Source: Psilocybe azurescens
Taxonomy: Eukaryota > Basidiomycota > Agaricomycetes > Agaricales > Agrocybaceae
NCBI GenBank assembly: GCA_023853785.1
Contig: JAJIRX010000376.1
Span: forward strand, 1 to 17,532
Reading direction: 5' to 3'
Length of the DNA: 17,532 bases
The notes under the pieces are model-generated. The model did no database searches, was not told the DNA's origin, and saw only the letters and a list, made by a program, of their open reading frames with translations. A program made the translations under genes and the position numbers. Shown in pieces: positions 17,099-17,532 of the stretch (position 1 is the stretch's first letter; each line of letters starts with the position of its first letter).

Positions 17099-17532
17099 CT
17101 AAACATAAATGCCCATCTCCTCTCTGCAGAACTCAACCTTTGCAGCAGGCAGAGCCTTCGTAAGAATGTCTGCAACTTGCTGATCAGTTGAAACAAACGT
17201 AGGGTTGATCATTTTGTCATTTACTGCATCATGCAGCCAGTAGAAGCGCAGGTCCAGGTGCTTCATGCGTCCATGGTGTTCAGGGATTCTTGGAGACGCT
17301 AATACAGATTTATTTGTCAATGTGAAGAGTGGAAGGCTTGTCAATGTGATAACCAAATTCGCTGCAGAATGTTAGCGCATCCATGCAATCTCCTTGCCTG
17401 CTTCAACAGCTGCAATGAACTCTGCTTCAGTGGTAGAAAGCGCAACTATTCCTTGCAGTTTACTGCTCCAGCCAACTGCACCACCAGCCATAATCGTCAC
17501 ATAACCACCTGTAGAGCATCCGGTGTCTTTGC
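17099..17532 (-). pseudogene. copia RNase H C-terminal part, frameshifted
   Basis: In minus-strand order: [38 protein letters not shown], then indels around 17390-17360 that change frame and introduce a stop. Next come PEHHGRMKHLDLRFYWLHDA and the terminal VADILTKALPAAKVEF to MGIYV. This is the RNase H domain that degrades the RNA strand during reverse transcription. The indels at the MRNIL region differ from those in copia-4 at the same place. Confidence 0.86.

Larger units (their letters stand above)
16798..17532 (-). mobile_element. copia-5: Ty1/copia 3' end, continues beyond window
   Basis: On the minus strand this element enters from the window edge within RNase H, passes the stop codon at 17101-17099 and the purine tract, and ends with a complete 253-bp LTR at 16798. 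Over LTR and coding parts it is nearly identical to copia-4 and is placed tail to tail with it across 2.66 kb of LINE. The LINE flank at its 3' end is CCATC. Confidence 0.9.

Noticed and set aside
1..17532. Repeat-induced point mutation as the cause of decay
   Set aside because: Breaks are mostly one-base indels, and the two LTRs show no C-to-T changes. The pattern seen by eye does not fit, though I did not compute dinucleotide indices.

Overview
The window is a pile of nested, broken retrotransposons with no recognisable host gene. Two families account for essentially every base. One is a non-LTR retrotransposon (LINE) with a zinc-knuckle ORF1 and an ORF2 of endonuclease, reverse transcriptase (RT), RNase H and a C-terminal CCHC-type finger, as in fungal Tad1/I-like elements. 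The other is a Ty1/copia LTR retrotransposon (gag, protease, integrase, RT, RNase H, short TG...CA LTRs). The LINE type and nesting suggest a filamentous fungus, probably a basidiomycete. This rests on family resemblance, not on a host gene.

Layout, with copies labelled for reference. LINE-A (1-2483, minus) has the element's 5' end, two tandem 5' units, ORF1 and the ORF2 start. Its 5' end abuts copia-1 (2484-2634, minus, RT fragment). LINE-B (2635-5128, minus) runs from mid-RT to the poly(A) tail. Copia-2 (5129-5475, plus) is the RT segment just upstream of copia-1, but inverted. LINE-C (5476-6127, plus) is a 3' end only. Copia-3 (6128-7504, minus) has protease, gag, the primer-binding site and an LTR edge. 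LINE-D (7505-10136, plus) has 5' UTR, ORF1 and endonuclease. LINE-E (10137-10926) and LINE-F (10927-11412) are two 3' fragments in tandem, minus. Copia-4 (11413-14140, plus) runs from integrase to a complete 3' LTR. LINE-G (14141-16797, plus) runs from upstream of RT to near the ORF2 end. Copia-5 (16798-17532, minus) has a complete 3' LTR and RNase H, and runs off the window.

No ORF is intact. Most breaks are single-base indels, so the frames hop but protein motifs remain readable. Reading the copies together gives a consensus: the LINE has a fixed 5' terminus, a TAG-G-ATG junction between ORF1 and ORF2, and a 3' end at GATGAT before poly(A). The copia element has 252-253 bp LTRs and a primer-binding site matching the anticodon arm of initiator tRNA-Met.

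The most interesting structure is 2484-6127. Copia-1 and copia-2 are the two sides of one LINE insertion with an apparent 11-bp target duplication, yet they lie in opposite orientation between inverted LINE 3' ends. This looks like an inversion by recombination between LINE copies. I found no new gene system.
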